From Paraburkholderia madseniana (GTDB lineage: Bacteria > Pseudomonadota > Gammaproteobacteria > Burkholderiales > Burkholderiaceae), in contig NZ_VOSW01000097.1 of assembly GCF_009690905.1 (NCBI RefSeq), forward strand, positions 1-35,921: a stretch of DNA of 35,921 nucleotides. The letters run 5' to 3'. Shown here piece by piece: positions 15,130 to 24,497 of the stretch. A program made the position numbers and the translations under genes. The notes beneath the pieces were generated by a model. The model saw only the letters and a program-made list of their open reading frames with translations. It was not told where the DNA came from and made no database searches. The stretch's first letter is position 1. Every line of letters begins with the position of its first letter.

Positions 15130-16120
15130 TCACGCCACCTCGTCGAGATCGTCATGCTCGGCTACTCCGGTGAAAGTGCCGGTCGACATGTGCGAGGATC
15201 CTGCGCGACAGACGCGTCGCGTCCCTGAATCATCCGGTCGGAGACGCGTGACGCGACTGCGAGAGCAGACGAATAGCAGAAACGCGACTGCGCTGCACGC
15301 AGCGAAGACCGGCGCGAGTTCATGTGCTTTCGCGAGCCACGCACCAAGCGTCGCCGTCGCGAGCGCGAAACCTGAGGCGAGCGAAAAAAACAGCCACGCT
15401 GTGCGCCGCGTCACGCTGGATAGGCCCGTCAGATGCGAGCGAAACGCGTACCACGCCCACATTCCGACGATGAAGCATGGCCCTTGCACGGACGGCCAGA
15501 AATAGCTGAACGAGTTGTTCGTCACATGACAGTCGAGCGTGCCATGACAGTCGCCGATTGACAACGCGATGACCGACAGTGTCAACAGGAACGCTGTCGC
15601 GATCAGCAACCGCGTGCGGTTCATCGCGACAAAAACCAGCAGCGGCGCGATCAGATAGGACAGCATCTCGACACCGATCGACCACCCTCCCGGCACCACG
15701 TTGTTGATCGCGGTCGGCGACAGCGCATGCAGAAACAGCACGTCGAGCAGGATATCCGTGGCGCCGTGGGCGCCGAGCACCCACGCGGGTTCGTAGCCTG
15801 ACCGCGTCGCGCCGTAGCTGATCAGTCCGTACACGGGGATGGCGGCGTAATACATTGGGGCAATGCGAAAGAAACGTTTGATATAGAACGCAATGTGACG
15901 TGCCGTGCGCCCGTGCAACGTCCCTGGTCCGCTTCAAGCGTCATGAAGATCGTGATCGCGCTGATTACGAAGAACAGCTGCACGCCGTATTGGCCCATGC
16001 GTGCCAGCAGCGTGACGCTGTGCGGCAGATTTGGAAACTGAAACGACAGATGTACTGCAACGACACCGACTATCGCGAGCGCCCGACCGTGTCGAGAGCG
16101 GCAACACGTCCTTTTTCCAT
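15130..16120 (-). pseudogene. acyltransferase-3 type membrane protein, multiply frameshifted
   Basis: ATG 16120 follows a strong GAGGAGGTATCG site and encodes MEKGRVAALDTVGRSR before a stop. One base away the frame continues RALAIVGVVAVHLSFQFPNL, MGQYGVQLFFVISAITIFMT and LEADQG. A second shift near 15915 leads to RHIAFYIKRFFRIAPMYYAA, GGWSIGVEMLSYLIAPLLVF and further hydrophobic segments. These are hallmarks of acyltransferase-3 integral membrane enzymes that O-acylate surface sugars (R-A-x-A-I...V-x-x-F-F-V-I-S-A; R-x-x-R-I-x-P-x-Y). The C-terminal end after about 15270 is atypical and probably also damaged. Two indels in the N-terminal third make normal expression unlikely. Confidence 0.75.
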
Positions 16121-16329
16121 CGATACCTCCTCCTCGCGATTCGTGCCGCACGATCGGGCGGCCGCGAGCTTCGTGGACCAGGCTCGATTCGCGGAAGTTC
16201 TTTTTTTTTGCCACAAGATGGGCCATGGACCGCCACACGCGCGATTCGATCGATGGTGCGGCGACGCATCGCCGTGAATGTCGATGATCCGCGATCACTC
16301 GTAGTGATACAGCTTCCAACCCATCCGCG

Positions 16330-18264
16330 ATGGCCGGTTCATGCGATCATCAGTCATGGCTCGACCAACCGTTCGCATCCGATTTCATTTTCCTCGCCGG
16401 GGACCCGAAGCCGGGCTTCGCGGTTGCGGGGTGGATCAATGCGAGCCGCATTTCCGATCACCAGCCGCTCTGGTTCGAACCGCGCTGCCCCGTGAAACCC
16501 GACACCAGTAAGCCCGAGCGGCCATCGAATCACGCCGTGCGTATCGTATCGCGCTGGGTCAACGGGCTTGCTGTGGCACGGAACTACCGGCTGGCATGGC
16601 TGCCCCACGACGCGATCGCGGGCCTCAGTCTGAGCGCCGTCCTCGTGCCTGCAGGAATGGCCTACGCGGAAGCCACCGGTTTGCCCGCCGTATCCGGGCT
16701 CTATGCATCGTTCGCGGCGCTGCTTGCCTATGCCCTTTTCGGCCCGAGCCGGATCCTCGTGCTGGGTCCGGATACCGCGCTGGTCGCGCTGATCGCGCTG
16801 ATCGCCGCGAGCGTCGCGCCGCTTGCGCACGGCAATACGGAGAACGCGCTTGCCCTCGCGGGCGGTCTCGCTCTGCTGTCCGGCGCGATCTGCATGGTGG
16901 TCGGCATGCTTAAGCTGGGCTTCGTCACCGAACTGCTGTCGCTGCCGATCCGCTACGGCTATCTCAACGGCATCGTGCTGACGATCGTACTGGGACAAAC
17001 ACCCAAGTTGCTGGGCTTCCAGGTGCACGGCGCTTCATTCCTGCAGCAGGTGCGCGACCTCGTGAGCGGCGTCGTCGCGGGCAAGACCAATGAACTGGCC
17101 GTTACGATCGGCGTCGCGGCGCTCGTCGTGATCCTGGGCTGCAGGCGCTACTTGCCAAAGGTGCCCGGCGTGCTCATTGCGGTCGCGGGTGCGTCAGTAG
17201 CGGTCGCAGCGCTGGATCTCGCACAGCGCTTCGGGCTGGCGATCGTCGGCAACGTGCCGCAAGGGCTGCCGGCGCTGCGCATTCCGGCCCCGGCACTCAA
17301 CGAATGGGCGGCGCTTCTCGGCGGTGCTGCCGCCGTCGCGCTCGTTTCGTTCACCGATATCAGCATCCTGTCGCGCACCTATGAGGCGCGCAGCGGGGAA
17401 GCAGTCAATCGCAACCAGGAATTCGTCTCGCTTGGGCTCGCGAACATCGCGGCGGGCATTGCGCATGGGTTCGCTGTGAGCGCGAGCGGTTCGCGCACAC
17501 CGGTCGCGGAGGCGGCAGGGGCGAAGACGCAGGCGACGGGTCTCGTCGCCGCGCTGATCGTCGCGGGGCTGTTGCTGTTCGCTCCACAGGCGCTGCGTAA
17601 CACCCCGCAGGCAGCACTTGCCGCGGTCGTTATCGCCGCCTGTCTCGGTCTGCTCGAGGTGCGCGGCGTGTGGCGGCTCTATCGACTCAGGCCGAGCGAG
17701 TTCGTGCAATCGATCGTTTGTCTGGTCGGTGTCGCGATGATCGGGGTCGTGAACGGCATCGGCGTTGCGCTTGCGCTCGCGGTTCTTGGGTTCCTATGGC
17801 GCGGGTGGCGTCCGTATTCCGCTGTGCTGGGTCGCGTCGAGCAGATGAAGGGCTATCACGATGTCGTCCGTCATCCGGAGGTCCGCCGCATTCCCGGGCT
17901 CGTCCTGCTGCGATGGGATGCGCCGCTCTTCTTCGCAAACACGGAGATTTTTCGCGGGCGCATGCTGCAGGCAGTGCGCGAAGCGCCGACGAAAACCGCG
18001 TGGATCGTGATCGCAGCTGAACCGGTGACAGACGTCGACCTCAGCGCCGCCGACACGCTCGCCCGACTCCATGACGAACTGCTCGCATTGAACGTGACGC
18101 TATGCTTCGCGGAGCTGAAGGGACCTGCGAAGGACTGCCTGAAACATTGCGGTCTGTTCGGGACGATCGGCGAGCAACACTTCTTTCCTACTGTCGGGCA
18201 GGCGGTGAACCGCTATCTGGAGTCGCATCCGGTTGAATGGCACGACTGGGAGGATGAGGCGTAG
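16330..18264 (+). CDS. SulP-family inorganic anion transporter with STAS domain
   Basis: The longest frame gives 644 residues. The SulP transporter domain follows about 80 unconserved N-terminal residues: LPHDAIAGLSLSAVLVPAGM, AYAEATGLPAVSGLYASFAA and LFGPSRILVLGPDTALVALI are the signature block, followed by about 10-12 membrane helices. The C-terminal cytosolic STAS domain includes GLVLLRWDAPLFFANTEIFR and AAEPVTDVDLSAADTLARLH. SulP proteins import sulfate, bicarbonate or other anions; sequence alone does not give the substrate. The start is uncertain: 16330 or GTG 16492 lack clear ribosome binding sites, and the first 50 residues look non-native, perhaps from a rearranged upstream junction. 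The transporter core is intact. Confidence 0.88.
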   Translation: MAGSCDHQSWLDQPFASDFIFLAGDPKPGFAVAGWINASRISDHQPLWFEPRCPVKPDTSKPERPSNHAVRIVSRWVNGLAVARNYRLAWLPHDAIAGLSLSAVLVPAGMAYAEATGLPAVSGLYASFAALLAYALFGPSRILVLGPDTALVALIALIAASVAPLAHGNTENALALAGGLALLSGAICMVVGMLKLGFVTELLSLPIRYGYLNGIVLTIVLGQTPKLLGFQVHGASFLQQVRDLVSGVVAGKTNELAVTIGVAALVVILGCRRYLPKVPGVLIAVAGASVAVAALDLAQRFGLAIVGNVPQGLPALRIPAPALNEWAALLGGAAAVALVSFTDISILSRTYEARSGEAVNRNQEFVSLGLANIAAGIAHGFAVSASGSRTPVAEAAGAKTQATGLVAALIVAGLLLFAPQALRNTPQAALAAVVIAACLGLLEVRGVWRLYRLRPSEFVQSIVCLVGVAMIGVVNGIGVALALAVLGFLWRGWRPYSAVLGRVEQMKGYHDVVRHPEVRRIPGLVLLRWDAPLFFANTEIFRGRMLQAVREAPTKTAWIVIAAEPVTDVDLSAADTLARLHDELLALNVTLCFAELKGPAKDCLKHCGLFGTIGEQHFFPTVGQAVNRYLESHPVEWHDWEDEA

Positions 18265-18533
18265 GCGTGTCGCGCTAGCAAGGCGGTGTGAGTATCCGGT
18301 GTCAGGATGAATCGTGCATTCGAATGTCTTCACGAACGAGCGTTCCTGCGGCGGTAAATGGCCGAAGGACCGCTCGCGCGGTAAGGGCTCCGGTCAGGCG
18401 CTGGCCGTCAGTCTCGCTATCTCGTGAATTCAGGATGCTGATCCGGCCAATCTCACCATTCGCTGGATTCCATTGCGGCCCTAAGCATCGTCATCAGAAC
18501 GCGCTGAGCGTTAAAGTCAATCCCTGGACTGGC

Positions 18534-18788
18534 CTATTTTGCGTTCGCCGCGCTGGCGGGCGGGCTTCTTATGATTTTGTCGTTGGTCGGCTTGTCCGGA
18601 TTCTTCACGGGCATGTTGTCAGGATTGGTCGCGCTCGCTGCGCCTGAAGCCGCCGCGGGCGGCGGTTTCACCATCGGGGTTTCCGGTTGCGGCGCGACGG
18701 CTTGGGCCTGCGCCGTGGCCGCGAAGGCCGTCGAGATCGAGAGCACGAAGGCCGTACCGGGCCCCGCGAGTGCATGACGAGGCTTCAT
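18534..18788 (-). CDS. small secreted Ala/Pro-rich protein
   Basis: The product is 84 residues from ATG 18788 with GGAGAAGTCG upstream. A signal peptide is clear: MKPRHALAGPGTAFVLSIST followed by AFAATAQAQA with an A-Q-A cleavage site. The mature part (PQPETPMVKPPPAAASGAAS, then ATNPDNMPVKNPDKPTNDKI) is Pro/Ala/Asn/Lys-rich, probably an unstructured periplasmic peptide. No family is recognised. Related-looking small exported proteins with N-P-D-K repeats occur in Burkholderia. Confidence 0.6.
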   Translation of the reverse strand: MKPRHALAGPGTAFVLSISTAFAATAQAQAVAPQPETPMVKPPPAAASGAASATNPDNMPVKNPDKPTNDKIIRSPPASAANAK

Positions 18789-18899
18789 CGACTTCTCCAG
18801 ATTGTTCTTTTCCGGCCCGTCGCGAAACGCATGCCCGACTCGCGCCGTCGAAGAATGGCCGGACCAAGCCATGAGGGCACTCTGATGCTGGCAATGCAT

Positions 18900-19294
18900 T
18901 CCTTTGAATCATAGTCGTTTCTTCGACAAAACCGCCGCCACTTTTCGCACGAAAGGTACGATTACGCCTTATAAGCTTCCGCGTGCACATTGATCGAAAC
19001 TATCTAAGCTAGTTACGGCCCGATTACCTAAAACTTGGCATGGCAACCTGACAGCCGCGAAGCAAAGGGTTTCTTGTCGAAGCTGAACGTGATCGCCTCG
19101 TCGCGTGATTTCGGTAAATCCAACGAGGCGGGACCCGCGAACGAGGATGGGCTTAAGGGGCAACAATCGGGTTGTTTGATGCCTGCCATCATCCACAGGA
19201 ATGTGAGTGCGCCACCGCGCGTTGCTGGCAGGCGTCGAACGAGCCTCGATGGAGGAAACTGCGGAGTGCTCCGATGCGGTCGGAGTCTTGGAGG
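18900..19294. other. about 400 bp without a confident gene
   Basis: Short frames exist on both strands around 19035-19200 (plus: MAWQPDSREAKGFLSKLNVI; minus, from ATG near 19192: MAGIKQPDCCPLSPSSFAGP), but they overlap each other and lack good ribosome binding sites, so at most one is real. I call neither. The right part may contain decayed sequence downstream of the truncated YihY gene. Confidence 0.35.
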
Positions 19295-19660
19295 CTATGG
19301 CGATTGATAGGCCGTTGTGCCCAGCGGTGTTGATGGATGCGCGCTGACGCAGTGATGAAGCGGTGCAGTGGCGCAATTGTGAAGGTGAAGCGGACGTGCG
19401 AGGCACTGCGCCTCGTTGCCCAGCAGCCCATTGATCTCGCCAAACAGCTGGCCGCGCGCCGCGTCGGCGCCGGAAAACCACCCGGCGACAGCCAGCACAA
19501 TCAGGAGGGTCGGCGCCAGCGAAAAGGCGCAGTAGAACGCAATGCTCGCGGCCATCATGATGCACCGGTCCGTGCTGAACCGTTGACCCACGCCGATGGC
19601 CAGTGAGAGGAACGAAGGTATCGCGGTAACCGGAAGTCGCCGACCATGTATGAGCGCCAT
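19295..19660 (-). pseudogene. 5' fragment of a YihY/BrkB-family membrane protein gene
   Basis: ATG 19660 follows GGAGACGTAG and encodes a typical YihY/UPF0761 N-terminus: SLAIGVGQRFSTDRCIMMAA, SIAFYCAFSLAPTLLIVLAV, AGWFSGADAARGQLFGEING and LLGNEA. The family has about 290 or more residues and six membrane helices. Here homology ends after about 80 residues (near 19425) and is followed by His/Ser/Thr-rich sequence unlike a membrane protein, then a stop at 19295. The remainder of the gene was lost by deletion or rearrangement. The start region and its signals are intact, so a short hydrophobic peptide could still be made. Confidence 0.7.
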
Positions 19661-19900
19661 CTACGTCTCCGCCACGGAGGATCGCCCTGAACGTCAGGGA
19701 CGCAAGTAGCGCGCCTGCCTCCAGTTGACTTCGCGATAAGCGCGCGCGGCGGCCCCTCAACCCAACGTCATCCGTTCAGGTAGCGTGCCTGCGGACGTTG
19801 CCCCAGAGCCCTGTTGATCAGCCCAGCTCCTCCAGGTCGTTGATCGAAAGGCGCTCCTCGCCCGCTCGTGCGAAAAGCGCGTCGCGCCTCACATCCAGGC

Positions 19901-22288
19901 TCAACGTCCCCGGTACTGCGCCTCGCTGGCTGCCGCTGGACCCGCAGGCGCCGTCTTCCCTGCCGCCGGCGTGCGCGCGGAGCCGCCCGGACTATCCTCT
20001 GCCGGACCCGCTGTGCCCGACGCCAGGTACGCCGGTGCCGCCTTCTCACGCTGCTTCTGCCCCGCCGGCGGTGCGCTCGGCGCCGCCCGCATGTCGGCGA
20101 GCATCTGCGCACATGGCAGCGGCTTGTTGTTGCTCGGCGCGATCAGCGGAATCAGCGTCGCAAACGGATTGACCAGCCCGAGCACCACCACCGCCCCGCC
20201 ACGCACGGCCAGCGCGGCGGCATTCACACCGACGTGCGGGTTCTTGAACGTCCCCTTCACATATAGCGGCGAGCGCAGCGTAACTACCCTGAAGCCCTTG
20301 GTATGCGGATGAATCCCGAGATCCATCTGCTCGGTCCGCAGATCGATGTGACCATCCATGTTGATCACGGCGTCGTCAGTATCGAGGGCGAACACGCGCG
20401 ATTCCAGCACGCCGTTGGTCACCACGAAGTCCGCCGCCGCACAGTTGATCTTCACGTCGCGCTTGCCGAAGAGCTTCTCGTAGACCACGTTCGCCACATT
20501 CAGCCCCGCCGCTTCCATGTACAGGCGGCTGATTGTGCCATCGGTGACGAGTGCCTTCACTTCGCCATTCGACGTCGCCGCCAGCGCCGCGGGAGAATTT
20601 CCCGTTGCCGACAACGCCGCGTCGCCATTCACTTCGCCGAGCGCCGACTGCATCGTCTTCACGGTCGGGAAAAGTTGCTTGAGCTTCAGGTGCCGCGCCT
20701 GCGTCGCAAAGCGTCCCTTGAGCGGCGCCGTGCTCCCATCGAGGTGAATGTTCGATGCCAGCGTGCCGCCCGCCACGCCGAACTTGAGCGGCTCCAACGC
20801 CAGCACGCCGTCGGTCAGGATCACGTGGGTGTAGAGATCGGTGATCGGCAGAGCCGGGTTCTTGATGATGCGCCGGCCGGTGAACTTCACATCGGCATCG
20901 ATGGCCTTCCAGCGATCCGTCCTGAATTCCTCGACCGGCAACGCCCTGTTCGCCGGCTGCCTGGTTTCGTCGCCGCGCTTCGCCTTGCTCGCGTTGGTGT
21001 CGGCGCCGATGATCGGAGCGAGATCGGAAAATTGCAGCAGGTTGGACACGACTTCACCCGACAGCATCGGCCGCGGCTTCTTACCCACGTAAACCGTCGA
21101 GCCGTTCACGTCGCTGCCGCCGACGCGGCCCGTGAAGTTCTCATATTTGAAGACGTTGCCGTCTTCCGCGAACTGTCCGACGAGCCGCCCTTCGGTCGCG
21201 TACGGCGGGGTTTCGGGCAATGGCACGCCAGCGATCGGATAGAGATGCGCCATGCTGACGCCCTGCAGCCACAGCTGCAGGTCGAGCGCGGCGAGGTGCG
21301 CCGGGGCGGTCACGGTACCGGCCAGCGCGATATGCGTATCGCCGATCTTCACATCAGCCTGCACGGGGAACGGCCGCGTCGTGTCCTGCAGCGCGAGCAC
21401 GCCTCCCACCTTGCCGCTGCCCGACACAGCCGTCTTCCTGTAGGTGCCCCTGACCGTCCAGCCGAGACCATAAGGCGGCACCGAAGACTTCGACTTCTGC
21501 TGACTGGTCGTGCCGGTATTCGCCGACGTGCTCGCCGGACTCGCCGGCCCGCTGCTCGCGGCCGCGGCAGAGGACGCCGCCGATGCCGCCGACGCTTCGG
21601 CCTGCCTGGCTTCGACCTGCTTGTGGAGCTGGGTCGCGCCGCTGTTGCCGACCACCTGCGCCGACGATTTGCGCGACGCCTGCTCCTGCTGCTTCATGAC
21701 GTCACCGATCGGCACGGGCTGACCGAGGGTATCGAGGCCGACCTGCATGTCGGCCTGGGTGATCTGGTCGGCGTAGGCAACGCGACCCGTCGCAAAGGCG
21801 ATGTCGTGCAGTTTGAGATTCCACGTGGACGGCTCGGTCGGTTGGTTGAACCTGAACGTCCAGTTGTTGCGGTTATCTTCGAGGCGTTCGAGATCGATCG
21901 ACGGGTTGACCAGGTTGATCGTCGGAATCACGATGTCGCGTGCCAGCAGCGGGAGAACCTCAACCTGAAAATCGATCTCGTCGAGGGTGGCGAATTGCGG
22001 GTGTCTGGCCCAGTCCGGATTCGCGATCGTGATGTTCTGGGCGGAAAAGCGTGGCCACGGTACCCAGCGCCGCCAGCCGGTTTCTCTCGGCGGACGCTGC
22101 CAGCCGATCTTCAGGTCGCCGGTGATGTGGAACTGCCGGCCGATCGCCTGAGTGACCTTATCGTCGATCCACGGCCGCGCGCGGTTCCAGTCGAAAGTCA
22201 GGAAAAAGACGACGAGCGCCGCAATCAGTACCGCCAGCACGGCAACAAACCATGCAGCAATTTTTCCGACTGGCAGGCGCTGCGCCAT
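19901..22288 (-). CDS. AsmA family protein
   Basis: The product is 795 residues, in the range of large AsmA-like proteins. ATG 22288 has GATGGAGCCGTC upstream. An N-terminal membrane anchor (WFVAVLAVLIAALVVFFLTF, residues 13-32) is followed by the AsmA pattern DWNRARPWIDDKVTQAIGRQ and FHITGDLKIGWQ, and PWPRFSAQNITIANPDWAR. The middle has an Ala/Ser-rich linker (about residues 240-265). The C-terminal AsmA_2-like part contains VKINCAAADFVVTNGVLESR and DLGIHPHTKGFRVVTLRSPL. Such proteins form long beta-groove periplasmic bridges implicated in phospholipid traffic to the outer membrane in the AsmA/TamB superfamily. The reading frame is free of lesions over 2.4 kb. Confidence 0.9.
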   Translation of the reverse strand: MAQRLPVGKIAAWFVAVLAVLIAALVVFFLTFDWNRARPWIDDKVTQAIGRQFHITGDLKIGWQRPPRETGWRRWVPWPRFSAQNITIANPDWARHPQFATLDEIDFQVEVLPLLARDIVIPTINLVNPSIDLERLEDNRNNWTFRFNQPTEPSTWNLKLHDIAFATGRVAYADQITQADMQVGLDTLGQPVPIGDVMKQQEQASRKSSAQVVGNSGATQLHKQVEARQAEASAASAASSAAAASSGPASPASTSANTGTTSQQKSKSSVPPYGLGWTVRGTYRKTAVSGSGKVGGVLALQDTTRPFPVQADVKIGDTHIALAGTVTAPAHLAALDLQLWLQGVSMAHLYPIAGVPLPETPPYATEGRLVGQFAEDGNVFKYENFTGRVGGSDVNGSTVYVGKKPRPMLSGEVVSNLLQFSDLAPIIGADTNASKAKRGDETRQPANRALPVEEFRTDRWKAIDADVKFTGRRIIKNPALPITDLYTHVILTDGVLALEPLKFGVAGGTLASNIHLDGSTAPLKGRFATQARHLKLKQLFPTVKTMQSALGEVNGDAALSATGNSPAALAATSNGEVKALVTDGTISRLYMEAAGLNVANVVYEKLFGKRDVKINCAAADFVVTNGVLESRVFALDTDDAVINMDGHIDLRTEQMDLGIHPHTKGFRVVTLRSPLYVKGTFKNPHVGVNAAALAVRGGAVVVLGLVNPFATLIPLIAPSNNKPLPCAQMLADMRAAPSAPPAGQKQREKAAPAYLASGTAGPAEDSPGGSARTPAAGKTAPAGPAAASEAQYRGR

Positions 22289-22594
22289 GACGGCTCCATC
22301 ATTTTTCCTGTTTCACTTCGAGCAGCACGTGGTATGCCCGGTGGCCGCAAGTGCCCGGCCAGCGGATTTCCCCAGGATGACGAATCCGGTCCGCCTTGCC
22401 GGGCCTGCGTGTCCCGAATTCCGCACACGGTGATTGCCAATCGAATGCCGCGGATTCTCCCTTGTGAGGCGGCACAGAGGCCCCGAAAGCCGGAGGACCA
22501 CGGGTCCAACCGTCATGACAGTCACCCGAAGACCTGAGCTGGCAGACACGGCCCTTGTTGCTGACGGTACTGGATGTGGAAAGCGGGTTCCGGG
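22289..22594. other. intergenic stretch between asmA-like gene and IS6 element
   Basis: About 300 bp that should include the promoter of the minus-strand AsmA-like gene. Overlapping frames on both strands look like shadows with Arg/Pro/Ser-rich composition. No promoter or terminator can be assigned with confidence. Confidence 0.3.
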
Positions 22595-23198
22595 GGTTCT
22601 GGCGCAAATAGGCTCGGGGGAATGGGTTAAAGTTGCGAGCTTGACGAACTGGTGGCCGGTGATGAGCAAACGGAAAGGTCTGGAGGGGTTGTTCGATGGA
22701 CGGCATTTTGATCGGGAGATCATTGTTCTGTGCGTGCGCTGGTACCTTCGCTACAAGCTCAGCCTGCGCGATCTCGTTGAGATGATGGCCGAACGGGGAC
22801 TGTCGCTGGCGCGCACCACGATCATGCGCTGGGTGAAGCGTTTCACACCGGAGTTCGTGAAGCGCTGGAATCGTTTTGCGATACCGTCAGGTCGGTCATG
22901 GCGTGTTGACGAGACCTATCTGAAGATTCGCGGCAAATGGGTTTATCTGTACCGGGCGGTGGATCGGGCCGGCCAGACGGTGGACTTCACGCTCAGGGCA
23001 AAGCGCGACGTGGCTGCGGCAAAAGCCTTTTTCAGCAAGGCAATCCAGCATCAGGGCCAGCCACCGGAGACGATCACGCTCGATGGGTATGCGGCCTCGC
23101 ACCGGGCCGTGCGGGAGATGATCGCTGACGGTCTGCTGCCTGAGGAAACGAAGGTCCGGTCCTCGAGGTACCTGAACAATCTGATCGAACAGGACCAT
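22595..23198 (+). mobile_element. truncated IS6-family insertion sequence
   Basis: The transposase starts at ATG 22662 (MSKRKGLEGLFDGRHFDREI) and contains WYLRYKLSLRDLVEMMAERG, WRVDETYLKIRGKWVYLYRA, ITLDGYAASHRAV and YLNNLIEQDH. The DDE triad is visible as Asp83, Asp141 and Glu176. IS6 transposases continue about 50 residues further with R-x-x-P-M-x-G-F-x-x-x-x-S-A or a similar tail; here homology stops at His179 (23198), and the frame continues into unrelated sequence to 23360. A left terminal repeat is likely at 22595, where GGTTCTGGCGCAAATA resembles the GGCACTGTTGCAAAT type. The right end is gone, so the copy is probably immobile unless helped in trans. Confidence 0.8.
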
Positions 23199-23331
23199 CT
23201 AGAGATAGGCGTGAAATCGGCCGAAAGTGGCGCAGTACGGGTTCGCACAGTCGTCCACGAAGATATGCGCCCGGCATCTGTCTCGTTCCGCTGTACGACC
23301 GGAGGCACGCTTGCCGCAGGTCGCTCGAGGG

Positions 23332-24138
23332 TCAATTGTCCGGCTCGCAGACGACCGTGAATTTGCTGAGCAGCGACGGGCCAAATGTATTGCTGATTGC
23401 GACGTCGGCAGCATCGCGGCCACGCGCCATTAGAATTCGTCCCGTGCGCGGCGCATTGTTCCGCGGGTCGAAAGTCTCCCAGCCGTTGCCTAGATACGCC
23501 TCGAACCATGCGCAGAAATCCATCGGCGCATAGGGAGGTGGGAGACCCACATCGCTGATATAACCCGTGCAGTAGCGCGCGGGAATGTTCATCGCGCGGC
23601 ACATCGCGACCGCAAGGTGTGCGTAGTCGCGGCAGACGCCCGCACCGTCCTGCCACGTCTGCCACGCTGTTTTCGTTGGGCGTGCGCAGTTGTAGTCAAA
23701 GCGGACATGGTTGTGCACGAAGTCGCAAATCGCCTGCACGCGACTGCGCCCGAGCGGCGTGTGCCCGAAGATCTGCCACGCGGACTCGGAGAGCAGATCG
23801 GTCTCACAGTAACGGCTGCCGAGCAGGAACATCATGCATTCGTCGGGGAGTTCTTCGATCGTATGTTGATATCCATTGGAGCCTGGTACTTCGTGATTCG
23901 GCGGCACCTCGAATACACCGCGCGCCGACAGCGTCAGTACGCCGGGCGGAGCCGTCAGGCGCGTGCAGAGGTTGCCGAACACATCCTGATACTGCCGTAA
24001 TGGAACCCACGGCTGGGTGTTGATGTGATCCGGAACGAGCATGTCCTGTGCACGGGAATAATGCGTGTTCAGCATCAGGAGCATCGGCGTCGGTTGCGGA
24101 CACTCATACACCAGTTCATAACCCACGCGCAGTCTCAT
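23332..24138 (-). CDS. transglutaminase-like cysteine protease family protein
   Basis: The product is 268 residues from ATG 24138 (AGGGTGATGGA upstream; the frame is open to 24333). The N-terminal beta domain (MRLRVGYELVYECPQPTPML) is followed by the transglutaminase core. LGRSRVQAICDFVHNHVRFD and WQDGAGVCRDYAHLAVAMCR carry the nucleophile Cys169; RYCTGYISDVG and MDFCAWFEAYLGNGWETFDP carry the second and third catalytic positions, with Asp224 in TFDPR. The site usually His or Ser in D-F-x-A-W-F-E is Cys209 here. Bacterial members are often encoded near circularly permuted ATP-grasp and alpha-E genes; none is seen here. No signal peptide, so probably cytosolic. Its 3' end is about 130 bases from the broken IS6 element. 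Confidence 0.85.
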   Translation of the reverse strand: MRLRVGYELVYECPQPTPMLLMLNTHYSRAQDMLVPDHINTQPWVPLRQYQDVFGNLCTRLTAPPGVLTLSARGVFEVPPNHEVPGSNGYQHTIEELPDECMMFLLGSRYCETDLLSESAWQIFGHTPLGRSRVQAICDFVHNHVRFDYNCARPTKTAWQTWQDGAGVCRDYAHLAVAMCRAMNIPARYCTGYISDVGLPPPYAPMDFCAWFEAYLGNGWETFDPRNNAPRTGRILMARGRDAADVAISNTFGPSLLSKFTVVCEPDN

Positions 24139-24348
24139 TCCATCACCCTTACCGGCGGCGCTGCGGCGCCTGACTGACGCCTCGACGAGAGCAAGCGCAA
24201 CGACCGTTCCCGGCGCGGCCTGCGCAACGCGGTAGACGCCGCGCCAGTGACTAACCCTTCTGCGCGCGGGCATCGGTCGTGCGAATGGAGAGTCAGGTCG
24301 GCCGGATTTACAATGCCGAATGGCGCGTGACATTCAAGGGCCCCGAAC

Positions 24349-24495
24349 ATGCCCGCTAGCGATACTGGGTCCAACTCTTCTCGTCTTGATGACGGCGGGC
24401 AGCAACAGGCAGCGCACGCCTCCCCCCGCGCGCTGGTGATCCATGAGGTGGTCAGGGAAGAAGGTGAGGCCGTCACGGAACGGCCGGCGCGCTGA
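24349..24495 (+). pseudogene. 5' remnant of a formate/nitrite transporter family gene
   Basis: The 48-residue frame MPASDTGSNSSRLDDGGQQQ...SPRALVIHEVVREEGEAVTE...RPAR ends at TGA 24493-24495. The V-I-H-E-V-V-R-x-E-G-E-x-x-x-x-R-P segment is what precedes the first membrane helix in proteobacterial FNT-family transporters. No membrane helix follows: one base later the sequence reads ALIVPTLAAG, which could be the decayed start of helix 1, then diverges completely. The start has no strong ribosome binding site. Assignment is by pattern memory and the fragment is short. Confidence 0.4.
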
Positions 24496-24497
24496 TC

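Noticed and set aside
16354..17709. Minus-strand open frames opposite the SulP transporter
   Set aside because: Gln/His/Arg-rich antisense shadows of a clearly conserved membrane protein.
19768..20112. Minus-strand Arg-rich frame at the asmA-like 3' end
   Set aside because: Overlaps the Ala/Pro-rich C-terminus of the AsmA-like protein in another frame; composition is that of a shadow.
20303..22537. 744-codon plus-strand open frame opposite the AsmA-like gene
   Set aside because: Arg/His/Val/Leu-rich composition without domains, no ribosome binding site, and exact antisense overlap with a recognisable AsmA gene; long antisense frames are expected in GC-rich DNA with biased third positions.
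22299..22723. Minus-strand frames just upstream of asmA-like gene
   Set aside because: No ribosome binding site or domain; they overlap the IS6 left end and look like shadows.
24459..24476. AAGGTGAGGCCGTCACGG resembling an iteron
   Set aside because: It lies inside a coding remnant, lacks the TGTG half and is isolated from the origin.
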